From positions 1 to 64,000 of the forward strand of contig WRDH01000004.1 in NCBI GenBank assembly GCA_009783555.1: a DNA stretch of 64,000 nt, read 5' to 3'. Source of the stretch: Oscillospiraceae bacterium (GTDB lineage Bacteria; Bacillota; Clostridia; Oscillospirales; Oscillospiraceae). Of this stretch, positions 25,261-35,020 are shown piece after piece. Every line of letters starts with the position of its first letter. Position 1 is the stretch's first letter. Both the position numbers and the translations under genes were made by a program. The notes below the pieces were generated by a model. The model did no database searches. It was not told the origin of the DNA and was given only the letters and a program-made list of their open reading frames with translations.

Positions 25261-26301
25261 CTATTTCATTCTCTCAAGAAACAAGCCGACAAGCTTTCTG
25301 ACCGCTTCCATATCAGATATCTTCCCTACGTTTGTCGGGGAGTGCAAATTGCGTATCGGAGCTGCAATAGCTGCTGTTTTGATTCCTGAGCGTGTTTTCT
25401 GGAAAGCAGATCCGTCTGTTCCTCCTGCAATATACGTCTTCGTCTGCCATGCAATATCATTTTCATCTGCAACCTTTGTAAGGATATCACGGACTTCCTT
25501 GTTATATATCGTGCCTGCATCCATAAACGGAAGAACCGGACCGTTCCCCACCTTGCATACCTTTTTATCCCCCGAAACAGATGGCAAGTCTGCGGCTGTA
25601 GTACCTTCGATAATTAACGCAATATCTGGCTTTGTACTGTAAGCAGCAGTAAATGCACCTCGTAATCCGACTTCTTCTTGCACGGTAAATATGAACGTGC
25701 AATCTACCGGTAAGTTAGTATTAATCAGATCAAGTAAAACTGCACAACCGAATCTATCGTCAATTGCTTTAGCCTTAATATAACCATCGCCGAACTCCCT
25801 TACATCTTCATCAAACGCACCTGCATCGCCAAGAGCTACAAGTTCTTCGGCTTCCGCACGGCTTTTTACCCCTATATCAATATACATATCCTCGGGTTCC
25901 ATCGGCTTTTCCCGGTCTTTTTCCTTCACCAGATGTATTGCTTTACAGCCTATTACTCCCTGTACTTTATCTTTCCCGATTGTAACAGCTTTGCCGTGCA
26001 TAACACGCCCGTCAATGCCACCCGCTTTGGCAAATCGCAAATAACCGTCATCGGTAACACTTGTGATAATCACACCGACTTCATCCATATGAGCGCAGAG
26101 AACAAGCTTGCTTTGAGGAGTCTTTTTACCCTTCTTAAATACAATGACATTACCCATGGTATCAGTGTTTATCTCACATGCGTATTTTTCCGCACGTCTA
26201 ATAATGTACTCCCGAACTTCATCTTCACTCCCGGAAACCCCGTTTAATGCACATAATTCTTTTAACATCTCTAACATTGTATAAAACTCGTCCCTTCTCA
26301 T
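25261..26301 (-). CDS. M42 family metallopeptidase (glutamyl aminopeptidase-like), copy 1
   Basis: A 346-residue cobalt/zinc aminopeptidase. Metal-site motifs: VLCAHMDEVG (about 67-76), IDDRFGCAVLLDL, TVQEEVGLRGA with the catalytic Glu pair, and IEGTTAAD. The C-terminal AGGTDGSAF and RNLHSPTNVG complete the family pattern. These proteins form dodecameric tetrahedra that trim peptides. The start at 26301 lies 3 nt after the stop of the paralogous gene, so the pair is co-translated. Confidence 0.93.
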   Translation of the reverse strand: MRRDEFYTMLEMLKELCALNGVSGSEDEVREYIIRRAEKYACEINTDTMGNVIVFKKGKKTPQSKLVLCAHMDEVGVIITSVTDDGYLRFAKAGGIDGRVMHGKAVTIGKDKVQGVIGCKAIHLVKEKDREKPMEPEDMYIDIGVKSRAEAEELVALGDAGAFDEDVREFGDGYIKAKAIDDRFGCAVLLDLINTNLPVDCTFIFTVQEEVGLRGAFTAAYSTKPDIALIIEGTTAADLPSVSGDKKVCKVGNGPVLPFMDAGTIYNKEVRDILTKVADENDIAWQTKTYIAGGTDGSAFQKTRSGIKTAAIAAPIRNLHSPTNVGKISDMEAVRKLVGLFLERMK

Positions 26302-26304
26302 TAT

Positions 26305-27348
26305 TCAAACGATAATTGCTTTAGCTGTCTCACACAACAGTTTGGCGGTGCTTTCAATATCATCAAGAGAAGCTATCTCATTAACTGTGTGCATGTACCG
26401 CATAGGTAGTTCCAGCAGTGCTGTCGCAACGCCTTCTCTTGATATTTGAATAGCTCTGGCGTTAGTCCCGCTGGTGCCACTCGGAGCGACATTTATCTGG
26501 TACTTTATTTCACTGTCTTTTGCCAGATTTACCATTTTTTCTGTAAGAGCCGGATTCATATTCGGTCCGCGTGTAATTATAACGCCATTTCCTAATACTG
26601 TATTAGCTTCTGATGGTTTTGCATCGGGTGTTTTTGCATGGCCAACATCTATAACAACACAGTAATCAGGTGCAATAGCGTACGCTCCTGTGGTCGCGCC
26701 GCGCACACCGACTTCTTCCTGAACGCTTGCCATGACGTATAAATCAACGTCAAGCTCTATCCCCTTCAATAATTCAAGTGCTTGCAAAATTGCTACGAAT
26801 CCCGCTCTGTCATCTATAGCCTTCCCACATACAAGGTTCTCTCCCATAGCACGAACACCGGATGCGACAACACCGGGAGTTCCCGGAGTAACGAGACGTG
26901 TCGCTTCATCATGTAACATTCCGATATCAATAATTAAGTCTTCAATCTTGAAGTTCTTTTCTGTATCTTCCTTCTTTAAGATATGGGGAGGTAAAACGGA
27001 AATAACTCCGTAGATAGGCGGCTCTGTTAGAACCAGAACTCCTGTAGCCGGGATTACTCTTGCATCAAATCCACCCAACTTGGAAAATCTTAAAAACCCT
27101 TCCTCTATACCTGTTACAATGAATCCTATTTCATCAATATGCGCGTCAAAGAGCAACTTTCGTGCATTTTTTTTACCGCAACGCCAAACACCAATCACAT
27201 TCCCGAGCACATCAATCCAAGTTTCATCCATATAAGGGTCAAGAATGGTCTTAACCCTCGCAGAAACCCGCTCCTCAAACCCCGCAGGTCCTGCCAGTTC
27301 ACATAACTCTTTTAACACTTCAAAAGTTTTCATATAACTATGCCTCAC
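26305..27348 (-). CDS. M42 family metallopeptidase, copy 2
   Basis: A 347-residue paralogue of the downstream gene with the same motifs: LLFDAHIDEIG, AIDDRAGFVAILQALE, VQEEVGVRGATTGAY, VIDVGHAKTPD and SGTSGTNARAIQ. The two copies differ enough to suggest different peptide specificities; M42 enzymes known as TET proteins include Glu-, Lys- and hydrophobic-specific forms that can co-assemble. Its 5' end overlaps the murD 3' end by 11 nt, tying it to cell-wall gene expression. Confidence 0.93.
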   Translation of the reverse strand: MRHSYMKTFEVLKELCELAGPAGFEERVSARVKTILDPYMDETWIDVLGNVIGVWRCGKKNARKLLFDAHIDEIGFIVTGIEEGFLRFSKLGGFDARVIPATGVLVLTEPPIYGVISVLPPHILKKEDTEKNFKIEDLIIDIGMLHDEATRLVTPGTPGVVASGVRAMGENLVCGKAIDDRAGFVAILQALELLKGIELDVDLYVMASVQEEVGVRGATTGAYAIAPDYCVVIDVGHAKTPDAKPSEANTVLGNGVIITRGPNMNPALTEKMVNLAKDSEIKYQINVAPSGTSGTNARAIQISREGVATALLELPMRYMHTVNEIASLDDIESTAKLLCETAKAIIV

Positions 27349-28798
27349 ATAAATTAATTCTATTCACAATTTCTTTAAATAAATTCCCGCGTTCTTCAAA
27401 ATTATTAAACGCATCAAACGATGTACATGCGGGTGATAGCAAAACAATGTCACCATCCTGTGCAATCTTCGAAGCTGTTACAACTGCATCATTGAAATCA
27501 TCGCAATGCATGACTTCAAGTATACCGGAACATTCATAAGTTGATGTGTGAGACTTTTGTGCATTATCAACCGCTTCACGAATCAAACCTGCGGTTGCTC
27601 CCGTGAGTACCAAAGCTTTGACTCTTGTTGCTATTTCCACACCAAGCTCATTAAATGCTATACCCTTGTCTTTTCCGCCTGCAATAAGAATTATATTCCT
27701 TTGATTACATTCCGCTTTACTTTCGCTGTGGTTGGCAGAAAGTGCTCTAATCCCTGCAATCGCACGGCTGGGGCTTGAAGCAATCGAGTCGTTGTAATAC
27801 TTGACACCATTAATATCTCGTACGAATTCCAAACGATGCCCGACACCATTAAAACTCTTTGCGGTTGACCGCATTGACTTATGGCTGACAATCCCCAAAG
27901 TCGCTGTAAAAGCAGCTAAATAATTTTCAACATTGTGGATACCCGGTAAAATAATATCTTTTGCGTGCATTATCTCTTCTCTGCTATCATCTTTTGCTTC
28001 GTATATAATTCCATTTTTCAAATAAACACCGTTTCTTACCTTTTCCCTTCGACTGAAAAACAGTACCTCACCCGCAACAGCACTCTTTGCGTAATTACTT
28101 GTAAATTCATTGTCAAGGTTCAAAACAGCTCTATCACATTTATTTTGATGTATAAAAATATTACTCTTTGCTTCGACATACTCATCCATATCGTTATGTA
28201 CATCAAGATGATTTGGCGAAAGATTTGTTACAACCGCTATATTCGGACTCTTGCGCATTGTAATGAGTTGAAAAGACGACAGTTCAATAACGGCATAATC
28301 ATCAGGCTTTATACTATCGGCTATGCTTAAAAGAGGTGTTCCTATATTTCCGCCTAAATGAACAGTGTACCCGTCATTTCTCAGTAATTCCGCAATTATC
28401 GAAGTGGTTGTTGTTTTTCCGTCACTGCCCGTAACACCAATTGTTGTGCAAGGGCACAACTCAAAAAACACTTCCATTTCACTGGTCAGTATTGCTCCTT
28501 TTGACACAACATCACGAATAGCCGGATTTGACGGCATTAACCCCGGTGTACGGAATATAATGTCTGCATTAAGATTGTTTAGATAACCGTCACCTAACTT
28601 AAAAGTTGCTCCTTGTTCCTCAAAGAGCTTCACAACTTCTCCCAGTTCTTCCCGCGACCTCTTATCACAAACTGTCGTATTAACCTTCGCCGCAAGCAAA
28701 AGTTTAATAAGCGGAGTGTTACTAATCCCCGCACCAACAACAACCACATGCTTACTTTTCAGGCTCTTTATATAACTTTCTAATTTCCCGCTTTTCAT
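27338..28798 (-). CDS. murD: UDP-N-acetylmuramoyl-L-alanine--D-glutamate ligase
   Basis: A 486-residue cytoplasmic enzyme that adds D-Glu to UDP-MurNAc-L-Ala in peptidoglycan synthesis. It has an N-terminal Rossmann-like part (HVVVVGAGISNTPL), the ATP loop GVTGSDGKTTTT (121-132), NLSPNHLDVH for Mg/ATP binding, GVGHRLEFV and YNDSIASSP, and GGKDKG near the C-terminal domain. ATG 28798 is used; the upstream TTG is not supported. murD normally sits in the dcw cluster; here it is away from other mur genes and followed by M42 peptidases. Confidence 0.95.
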   Translation of the reverse strand: MKSGKLESYIKSLKSKHVVVVGAGISNTPLIKLLLAAKVNTTVCDKRSREELGEVVKLFEEQGATFKLGDGYLNNLNADIIFRTPGLMPSNPAIRDVVSKGAILTSEMEVFFELCPCTTIGVTGSDGKTTTTSIIAELLRNDGYTVHLGGNIGTPLLSIADSIKPDDYAVIELSSFQLITMRKSPNIAVVTNLSPNHLDVHNDMDEYVEAKSNIFIHQNKCDRAVLNLDNEFTSNYAKSAVAGEVLFFSRREKVRNGVYLKNGIIYEAKDDSREEIMHAKDIILPGIHNVENYLAAFTATLGIVSHKSMRSTAKSFNGVGHRLEFVRDINGVKYYNDSIASSPSRAIAGIRALSANHSESKAECNQRNIILIAGGKDKGIAFNELGVEIATRVKALVLTGATAGLIREAVDNAQKSHTSTYECSGILEVMHCDDFNDAVVTASKIAQDGDIVLLSPACTSFDAFNNFEERGNLFKEIVNRINLCEA

Positions 28799-28869
28799 TT
28801 TCAATTTTAATTTTCAACTTTCAATTTACCTAGTGTAGCAGTTTGTAAATTCTTTTACAAAACACTACA

Positions 28870-29895
28870 CTATGTCACCCATATCTCTGCACCGGTGTCT
28901 TGTTCGCTTCGTCTGCTTCTGCTCATAAGGTCTTTCATTGCTGTCATCGGATGCTTATTCTCGTATAGAACTCTGTAAGTTTCCAGGCTGATCGGCATAT
29001 CTATGTCCATCTTCTCAGCAAGTTTCTTTGCTGCTTTTGCCGCATAGTATCCCTCTACCACCGCACCAACTTCACTCATTGCTTCTTGCGTTGTTTTGCC
29101 TTTCCCAATTAAAATCCCTGCTTGTCTATTTCTGGAATACTCTGACATACATGTGACAATCAGGTCGCCAAGACCGGCAAGCCCCGCAAGCGTTTCCTTG
29201 CAACCACCCATTTTTACGCACAGCTCTGCTATCTCCGCCAGACCGCGTGTTATCAGCATTGCCATAGTGTTGTCGCCATAGCCAAGACCTAAACTGATTC
29301 CCGCTCCAAGTGCAATAACATTCTTTAGTGCTGCACCGAGTTCTACACCAATGATATCTGTTGATGTATAAACCCGAAGGAAATCATTCATCAACAGATT
29401 TTGAACACGCATCGCAACAGATATATCTTCTGAGGCTGCAACACAAGCTGTTGGTATTTGTCTTGCTACTTCTTCAGCATGTGTAGGCCCCGAAACTGCT
29501 GCTATAGTTGTATTTTCATTAAATGTTTCTTTTAGAATAGAAGTAAACAAACTCGAAGAATCTTCTTCGATACCCTTAGACATACAGACAACAACACAAT
29601 CGTCATTTAGTCTTTCCGCGAGTGCTTCCGCTGTTTCCCGCAAACCGTATGACGGCACAGCAAGAATAGCGGCATTGGCATTGTTTACTGCTTCATTCAA
29701 ATCTGACGTTATGTAAATTTTCTGCGGTATTTCTACATCCTTTAATAATGGATTTCGACGTGTATTGCACAGTGTTTTCGCTTCATTCTCGAATTTTGAC
29801 CATAAAGTAACATCATATCCATTATTATGCAGCAACAACGCAATTGCTGTTCCCCACGAACCGCTGCCAAATACAGTTGTTTTAATAATGCTCAT
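28870..29895 (-). CDS. gpsA: Glycerol-3-phosphate dehydrogenase [NAD(P)+]
   Basis: A 341-residue enzyme making sn-glycerol-3-phosphate for phospholipids from dihydroxyacetone phosphate. Motifs: FGSGSWGTAIA (9-19), the dinucleotide fold; VSGPTHAEEV; GAALKNVIALGAGI with the catalytic Lys; and LAGLGDLIVTC. Length is normal. It lies downstream of plsY, which uses its product, the common clostridial order der-plsY-gpsA. Confidence 0.96.
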   Translation of the reverse strand: MSIIKTTVFGSGSWGTAIALLLHNNGYDVTLWSKFENEAKTLCNTRRNPLLKDVEIPQKIYITSDLNEAVNNANAAILAVPSYGLRETAEALAERLNDDCVVVCMSKGIEEDSSSLFTSILKETFNENTTIAAVSGPTHAEEVARQIPTACVAASEDISVAMRVQNLLMNDFLRVYTSTDIIGVELGAALKNVIALGAGISLGLGYGDNTMAMLITRGLAEIAELCVKMGGCKETLAGLAGLGDLIVTCMSEYSRNRQAGILIGKGKTTQEAMSEVGAVVEGYYAAKAAKKLAEKMDIDMPISLETYRVLYENKHPMTAMKDLMSRSRRSEQDTGAEIWVT

Positions 29896-29958
29896 TCCCT
29901 TCGTAACATGACTGTGCTTTGATTGATATCACTCGTACAATTCGTTAAGCCTATCCGG

Positions 29959-30632
29959 TTAACCTGATTTGTTACCGCGCTTAAGTTTCAGCTTCGATTC
30001 CTCGCCTTTGATAAGCCGTTTTATATTTGGTATATGTCTGACAATTACTAATATCACGCACAATATTACAATATTCCGTTCCGCAAGACCTCCGACATGT
30101 AATATTAGCATTGAAACAGGAAATGCAATGGAGCCGAGTATCGAAGCCAATGACACATAGCGGGTAATAAGTGCCACTATTATAAAGACACCCCATGAGA
30201 TAAGAGCCAACTGCCAATCGACAACTATCACTATAGCTCCGATTGCCATTATTCCTTTTCCACCCTTAAACTTATAGAATAATGGGAAGCAATGACCCAA
30301 CATTACGAAAAACCCTGCAAGCACCTGACCGAAATATGCCAGGTCAAAAACCTATGGAGCGGTCCGACTTCCGTAAGCAGCATATCCGTATACGTCGCAA
30401 ACAACCATCCGCCAAACATAACAGGTGCTATGGTCTTTATAACATCAATGAGTACAACAAGAAGAAACCCGCTCTTTCCGAAAGTCCTGTAAAAATTGGT
30501 AAGCCCCGGATTCCCGCTTCCATATTCCCGTATATCCTTACGGTAGAACACTTTTGATGCTGTGATAGCACCATTAACACTCCCCAGCAAATATGCCGGT
30601 ACCGCAGTAATAAGCATTAGCAAAATGAACAT
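29959..30632 (-). pseudogene. plsY: Acyl-phosphate:glycerol-3-phosphate acyltransferase PlsY, frameshifted
   Basis: The first 90 or so codons (from ATG 30632, MFILLMLITAVPAYLLGSVNG, SGNPGLTNFYRTFGKSG) and the rest (AYFGQVLAGFFVMLGHCFPLFYKFKGGKGI onward) are both typical PlsY but lie in different frames. The change occurs at about 30339-30341, where TGGGCA of relatives would become TGGCA, a one-G loss. All PlsY motifs are otherwise present. PlsY is normally essential in Firmicutes, so a base error is as likely as a real mutation. It sits between der and gpsA. Confidence 0.85.
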
Positions 30633-30717
30633 AGATTACCCTCAGATAAATTATAACTCCTGTAAACTATTTTACATAATATTATTAATAATTCAATATC
30701 ATTTAAGACAAAGATTG

Positions 30718-32049
30718 TCATCTTTCAACTTTTTCGTCCCGTTGCCTGACAATCATCCGTATTGGGGTGCCATCCAACCCGAAGGCTGCTCTTATTTGGT
30801 TTTCAAGATATCTCAAATATGAGAAATGGAACAGCTTGGCATCATTACAGAAGCACACGAATGTGGGTGGGCGAATGCCTGTTTGTGTTATGTAGTAAAC
30901 CTTTAGGCGGCGGCCTTTATCGGTTGGCGGCTGGACACGTGCTGTTGCATCTGCCAGAACACCGTTTAATGTACCTGTTGTCACTCTCATTGATGTTTGC
31001 TCATTGACAAAATTTATTAGTTCAAAAAGCTTATCAACCCGTTGACCTGTTAATGCCGATATAAACAAAACAGGTGCGTATGTCATATAGCTAAGGTCAT
31101 TTTTAACATCTTTTCGCATATTCTCCATGGTATTTGTTTCTTTTTCTATCAAATCCCACTTGTTGACAGCAATAATACTGGCTTTGCCTGCCTCATGTGC
31201 AAGCCCTGCCACTTTTGTATCTTGTTCGGTTACTCCCTCCCGGGCATCTATCATAATTATACAAACATCCGAACGCTCAATTGCCATTTTCGCACGTAAA
31301 ACGCTGTAATATTCTATGTTATTATCAATTTTCGATTTACGCCTCAGACCTGCCGTATCAATAAATATGTACTCTCCAAATTCATTTTCAAAATGCGTAT
31401 CTACTGAATCTCTTGTTGTGCCTGCCTTATCACTTACGATGACACGCTTTTCGCCGAGAATTTTGTTAACGAGAGATGATTTACCTGCGTTTGGTTTGCC
31501 GATTACAGCGACACGAATCACATTATCTGTATCGTCATTATCAGTTTCATCAGGCAGCAACTTAACACATTCATCGAGCAAATCGCCTGTGCCATGTCCA
31601 TGTGTCGCGGATACAGATATCGGGTCCCCGAGTCCTAGAGAGTAAAACTCATATATGTCGGGATGCTCGGAACCCGTTGTGTCCATTTTATTTACAACTA
31701 AAATTATGGGTTTACCGGACTTTTGCAATATACGGGCTACGTCTGTATCTGCTGCTGTCACTCCGGTTGTAAAGTCTGTGACAAACACAATGACATCTGC
31801 CATTTCTACTGCCAGTAAAGCTTGCTCACGCATAAAAATCAGCATTTCCGAATCTGCCGCCGGTTCTATACCGCCTGTATCGATTAAATCAAACTCACGC
31901 CCGTTCCAGTCGGTTTTTGCGTGAAGCCTGTCTCGTGTGACCCCGGGTGTATCCTCGACAATAGACACGCGTTTCCCGACAAGCCTGTTAAATAACGTCG
32001 ATTTTCCGACATTTGGCCTTCCTACTATTGCAACCAGATTTCTCGGCAT
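30718..32049 (-). CDS. der: GTPase Der (EngA), ribosome assembly
   Basis: A 443-residue protein with two G domains. G1 motifs are GRPNVGKSTLFN (about 8-19) and GKPNAGKSSLVN; DTGG and DTAG are the G3 motifs; NKMD and NKWD are the G4 motifs. A KH-like C-terminal domain follows (YYITQTGIRPPTFVCFCNDAKLFHFSYLRYLENQIRAAFG). Der is needed for 50S subunit maturation. Start 32049 has AGGAG 7 nt upstream; a longer frame overlaps the preceding gene. It follows the DUF512 gene by 22 nt. Confidence 0.96.
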   Translation of the reverse strand: MPRNLVAIVGRPNVGKSTLFNRLVGKRVSIVEDTPGVTRDRLHAKTDWNGREFDLIDTGGIEPAADSEMLIFMREQALLAVEMADVIVFVTDFTTGVTAADTDVARILQKSGKPIILVVNKMDTTGSEHPDIYEFYSLGLGDPISVSATHGHGTGDLLDECVKLLPDETDNDDTDNVIRVAVIGKPNAGKSSLVNKILGEKRVIVSDKAGTTRDSVDTHFENEFGEYIFIDTAGLRRKSKIDNNIEYYSVLRAKMAIERSDVCIIMIDAREGVTEQDTKVAGLAHEAGKASIIAVNKWDLIEKETNTMENMRKDVKNDLSYMTYAPVLFISALTGQRVDKLFELINFVNEQTSMRVTTGTLNGVLADATARVQPPTDKGRRLKVYYITQTGIRPPTFVCFCNDAKLFHFSYLRYLENQIRAAFGLDGTPIRMIVRQRDEKVER

Positions 32050-32071
32050 TATAAAACTCCTGTAACTCCAA

Positions 32072-33382
32072 TTAATTTCCCAAAAGTGCTCGTAGTAAAT
32101 CCGCGCCATCCTGCTCTACAATACGAATCGGCACTCCAAGCGCATTTGAAACATCACAAACTGTAATATCGTCGAGGAAAACCTCTTCTCCAAAGCGAAG
32201 CATATTTCGCGGAATAAGCAGCTTTGAACCCAGCTTCTTACCGGTCAATTGTGCGATGATATCACCGCCTGTTACAAGCCCCGACACAGTGATACTCTCA
32301 CCAAAATAGCTATTTTTAATGGCATGAACATCGCACTTGATTTTATCATATCTGTTCGGTGTTGATTTTAAAATATTTGTTAAATATGGGTGTGCAAGAA
32401 CGCCTGTAACTATTGAATATGAAGATGACGTTTGCGGTGATGTTAGTTTATTTTCCAAGAGTGCACTTTCAAACTCAGTTATGAACAACCGCATCATCCC
32501 GACACCGTTTAAAAGCTGCGGGTAACTCTCATAAAACTCATTGTCAGGGAGTTTAAGACCTGCCAGCATATAAAGCTCGTCAGCGCAGTAAAACACTCTT
32601 GACCCACGCATCTTCAAGCATTTTTTTCCATAGAATTCGACTTTCCGTACAGTTTGTAAAGCAAGCTCTTTGTTAAACGGTTTAAGCTTTGTCAGCTCTT
32701 GACGGTATTTCGTTAAACCTACAGGAACTATAGAAACACTGTTAATACACTGACCAAGTTTAATCAATTTCCTTATGGTTCTTGATAACTCGTAGCCATC
32801 ATTTATCCCCGGACAACATACAATTTGGTTATTTATTGTTATACCGTTTTCTGCCAGAGTTTTGAAGGATTTAATCCCCAATCCGCCTTTTATTCCGCCA
32901 AGCATAAACGATCTAAGCTGAGGGTTAAGCGTGTGAATTGAAACATTTATCGGACTTATCCGCATTTTTATTATTCGAGCGATGTCTTTTCTTGATAGAT
33001 TTGTCAGAGTTACATAATTTCCTTGCAAAAATGAAAGCCTTACATCATCATCTTTATAATACAGCGTTTCACGCATTCCCTTTGGCAACTGGTCAATAAA
33101 GCAGAAAATGCAGTTGTTCGCACAATGTCGTTCTTTATCAATTAAAAATGTTTCAAATTCAAGACCGGGTTCGGAACCTTCCGGTTTGCTTAAATCAATA
33201 AACTTTACCTTGCCGTCAGGGCATGTAAGCTCCATTAACAAAGAACTGTCATATGAATGGTATTCGTAATCCAGAATGTCATGAATTACATTGCCATTGA
33301 TTTTGTGCAACACATCACCGGGTGCTATTTTTGTTTTTGAAGCCGGGCTGTTTGGTGTAATGGATTTTACAACTGCGTTCAT
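32072..33382 (-). CDS. DUF512 family protein (PDZ plus radical-SAM-like Fe-S)
   Basis: A 436-residue protein. Residues 5-45 form a PDZ-like domain (VVKSITPNSPASKTKIAPGDVLHKING). Then come RHCANNCIFCFIDQLPKGMRETLYYKDDDVRLSFLQGNYVTLTNL, with the CxxxCxxC of a 4Fe-4S cluster, INVSIHTLNP, and the C-terminal DUF512 (VTGVLAHPYLTNIL, SGLVTGGDIIAQL). The family is conserved in Clostridia and cyanobacteria; the reaction is unknown. Start 33382 has AGGAA 7 nt upstream. Placement ahead of der is conserved in Clostridia. Confidence 0.92.
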   Translation of the reverse strand: MNAVVKSITPNSPASKTKIAPGDVLHKINGNVIHDILDYEYHSYDSSLLMELTCPDGKVKFIDLSKPEGSEPGLEFETFLIDKERHCANNCIFCFIDQLPKGMRETLYYKDDDVRLSFLQGNYVTLTNLSRKDIARIIKMRISPINVSIHTLNPQLRSFMLGGIKGGLGIKSFKTLAENGITINNQIVCCPGINDGYELSRTIRKLIKLGQCINSVSIVPVGLTKYRQELTKLKPFNKELALQTVRKVEFYGKKCLKMRGSRVFYCADELYMLAGLKLPDNEFYESYPQLLNGVGMMRLFITEFESALLENKLTSPQTSSSYSIVTGVLAHPYLTNILKSTPNRYDKIKCDVHAIKNSYFGESITVSGLVTGGDIIAQLTGKKLGSKLLIPRNMLRFGEEVFLDDITVCDVSNALGVPIRIVEQDGADLLRALLGN

Positions 33383-33402
33383 CAATGTTCCTTTCTTGCA
33401 CG

Positions 33403-33427
33403 AAAAAAGGCGGGGAAACTCCCCGCC
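33403..33427 (-). terminator. Rho-independent terminator after rpmF
   Basis: On the minus strand GGCGGGG and CCCCGCC (33409-33415 with 33421-33427) form a 7-bp GC stem with a short loop, followed by six T (33403-33408). Confidence 0.85.
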
Positions 33428-33457
33428 GACCTACATCACGTGTGATGCAACAGCAAA

Positions 33458-33628
33458 CTATGTTACCTCGCGACCATTGTATGTTCCGCAGGCCTTGCAA
33501 ACTCTGTGCGGCATACGAAGCTCGCCGCATTTGGCACACTTTGTAAGACCGGGAGCTTCAAGCTTCCAGTGAGAAGAACGTCTTTTGTCTCTTCTCGCTT
33601 TTGACACTTTACTTTTTGGAACCGCCAT
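33458..33628 (-). CDS. rpmF: 50S ribosomal protein L32
   Basis: A 56-residue basic protein: [21 protein letters not shown] at the start, then [18 protein letters not shown], the four-cysteine zinc ribbon of the Zn-binding L32 form. AGGAGG lies 8 nt before the ATG. It follows the yceD gene, the usual order, and ends at a strong terminator. Confidence 0.97.
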   Translation of the reverse strand: MAVPKSKVSKARRDKRRSSHWKLEAPGLTKCAKCGELRMPHRVCKACGTYNGREVT

Positions 33629-33692
33629 CTATAACACCTCCTAGTGTTTAATTAAGAATGCAGAATGCAGAAATAGTATATTGGTGTGTGGT

Positions 33693-34184
33693 TTACTCGT
33701 CAAGTAGCTGACATAGAACTTCCAATCGCGGGTCGATTGCTTTTTTACAATCACATTGTTTGACATTTAAGTCCGCACCGCAGTGTTGGCACAGTCCTGC
33801 ACAATCTTTGGTGCATAGAATTGTATCGCTTAAATCCAGAATAAACTCTGTTGAAACTATTTCATCCGCATCGACCTTGTCCCCCTGAAGGAAGTAACCA
33901 TCCGGGTTTTCACCCTCTCCCCCTTCAGTGAGATTTGCCGATATCTGCTTGTGTATAGGATACTCAAACTCTTTGAGACATCTTGCGCAGACGCAATCAC
34001 ATATCACATCTACATTCGCCGAAAATGTCAGCACTCCTGCTGTGTTTGTTACATTTCCCGCCGCTCTCGCCGGCTTTCTTATCTGTACGATTGAACCGCT
34101 GATTGCATTTGACATATCAGGCTCAAAATCAAACGATACCTTGCCGCCGGGAACTCCAATTATCTCCCGAAGATCGAGCAACAT
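33693..34184 (-). CDS. YceD family protein (DUF177)
   Basis: A 163-residue acidic protein. Conserved YceD features: CDCVCARCLKEFEYPIHKQISANLTE, DADEIVSTEFILDLSDTILCTKDCAGLCQHCGADLN and DPRLEVLCQL. YceD proteins are linked to 23S rRNA accumulation and are nearly always beside rpmF, as here. Start 34184 is chosen from AGGAGG upstream; an earlier start would run back toward nth without support. Confidence 0.93.
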   Translation of the reverse strand: MLLDLREIIGVPGGKVSFDFEPDMSNAISGSIVQIRKPARAAGNVTNTAGVLTFSANVDVICDCVCARCLKEFEYPIHKQISANLTEGGEGENPDGYFLQGDKVDADEIVSTEFILDLSDTILCTKDCAGLCQHCGADLNVKQCDCKKAIDPRLEVLCQLLDE

Positions 34185-34262
34185 AACGACCTCCTGCGTA
34201 CCCTCCGGACATCCGGCTTCGCTACACACGCCAAGTGATTATATGCTAAACTCAACCTGTTG

Positions 34263-34892
34263 TCAAACATTATTTTGAAGGCATAATGAGGCTATGCAGC
34301 ATAGGTTACATTTAGGGTTTCTTGCTGTACAAACAGCACGGCCGTGTAGTACCAGGCGGTGGCAGAAATCTGATGATTTTTCAGGCGGTAATTGTTCCCG
34401 CAGCTCCATTTCAATCTTAACAGGGTCTTTTGTGTTTACCAAACCGATTCGGTTTGAAAGCCTTATACAATGGGTATCGACCACGACGGCGGGTTTTTTG
34501 TAAATATCACCAAGTATTAGATTTGCGGTTTTCCTTCCAACCCCGGGCAATCTTAAGAGGTCTTCCATCGTATCGGGCACACGTCCTCCAAAAACACCGA
34601 GAATCATTGCGGAAGCGGCAATTATATCTCTTGCTTTAACTCTGTAAAAGCCGCAAGGATGTACAATTTCTTCAATGTCCTTTATGTCTGCCCCCGCTAA
34701 TGCCTCCAGCGTCGGATATCTCTTAAACAACACCGGAGTAACGGTGTTTACCCGTGCATCTGTGCATTGTGCCGCCAGCCTTGTTGCAAATAGCAACTCA
34801 TAGTCTTTTTTGTACCTTAAAGCACAATCTGGATCGGGATAGCACTCTTCAAGCAGTTTTATTAATTCAAGGATATCCTTACTTGTAAGCAT
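34263..34892 (-). CDS. nth: Endonuclease III
   Basis: A 209-residue DNA glycosylase/AP lyase for oxidised pyrimidines. The helix-hairpin-helix LPGVGRKTANLILGD carries the catalytic lysine, VDTHCIRLSNRIG holds the catalytic aspartate, and CTARNPKCNLCCIASLC is the C-x6-C-x2-C-x5-C iron-sulfur loop. GAGGT lies 8 nt before ATG 34892. It is divergent from glyA. Confidence 0.96.
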   Translation of the reverse strand: MLTSKDILELIKLLEECYPDPDCALRYKKDYELLFATRLAAQCTDARVNTVTPVLFKRYPTLEALAGADIKDIEEIVHPCGFYRVKARDIIAASAMILGVFGGRVPDTMEDLLRLPGVGRKTANLILGDIYKKPAVVVDTHCIRLSNRIGLVNTKDPVKIEMELREQLPPEKSSDFCHRLVLHGRAVCTARNPKCNLCCIASLCLQNNV

Positions 34893-34946
34893 TTGACGTA
34901 CCTCTCGCAAAATATAATTTTGTAGAATTATTCTATCATGTTTTTA

Positions 34947-34975
34947 TTGATATTTACACATGCATTAGTTATACT
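34947..34975 (+). promoter_or_regulatory. Promoter of the glyA operon
   Basis: TTGATA (34947-34952) and TATACT (34970-34975), spacer 17 nt, 45 nt before the glyA start. No riboswitch-like structure is apparent in the short leader. Confidence 0.7.
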
Positions 34976-35020
34976 AATCTAAAATACTCAAAAAAATAAA
35001 GAATTTTAGGAGGAAAATCA

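Noticed and set aside
34893..35020. Glycine riboswitch upstream of glyA
   Set aside because: The leader is only about 45 nt from the promoter to the start and shows no conserved aptamer pattern.
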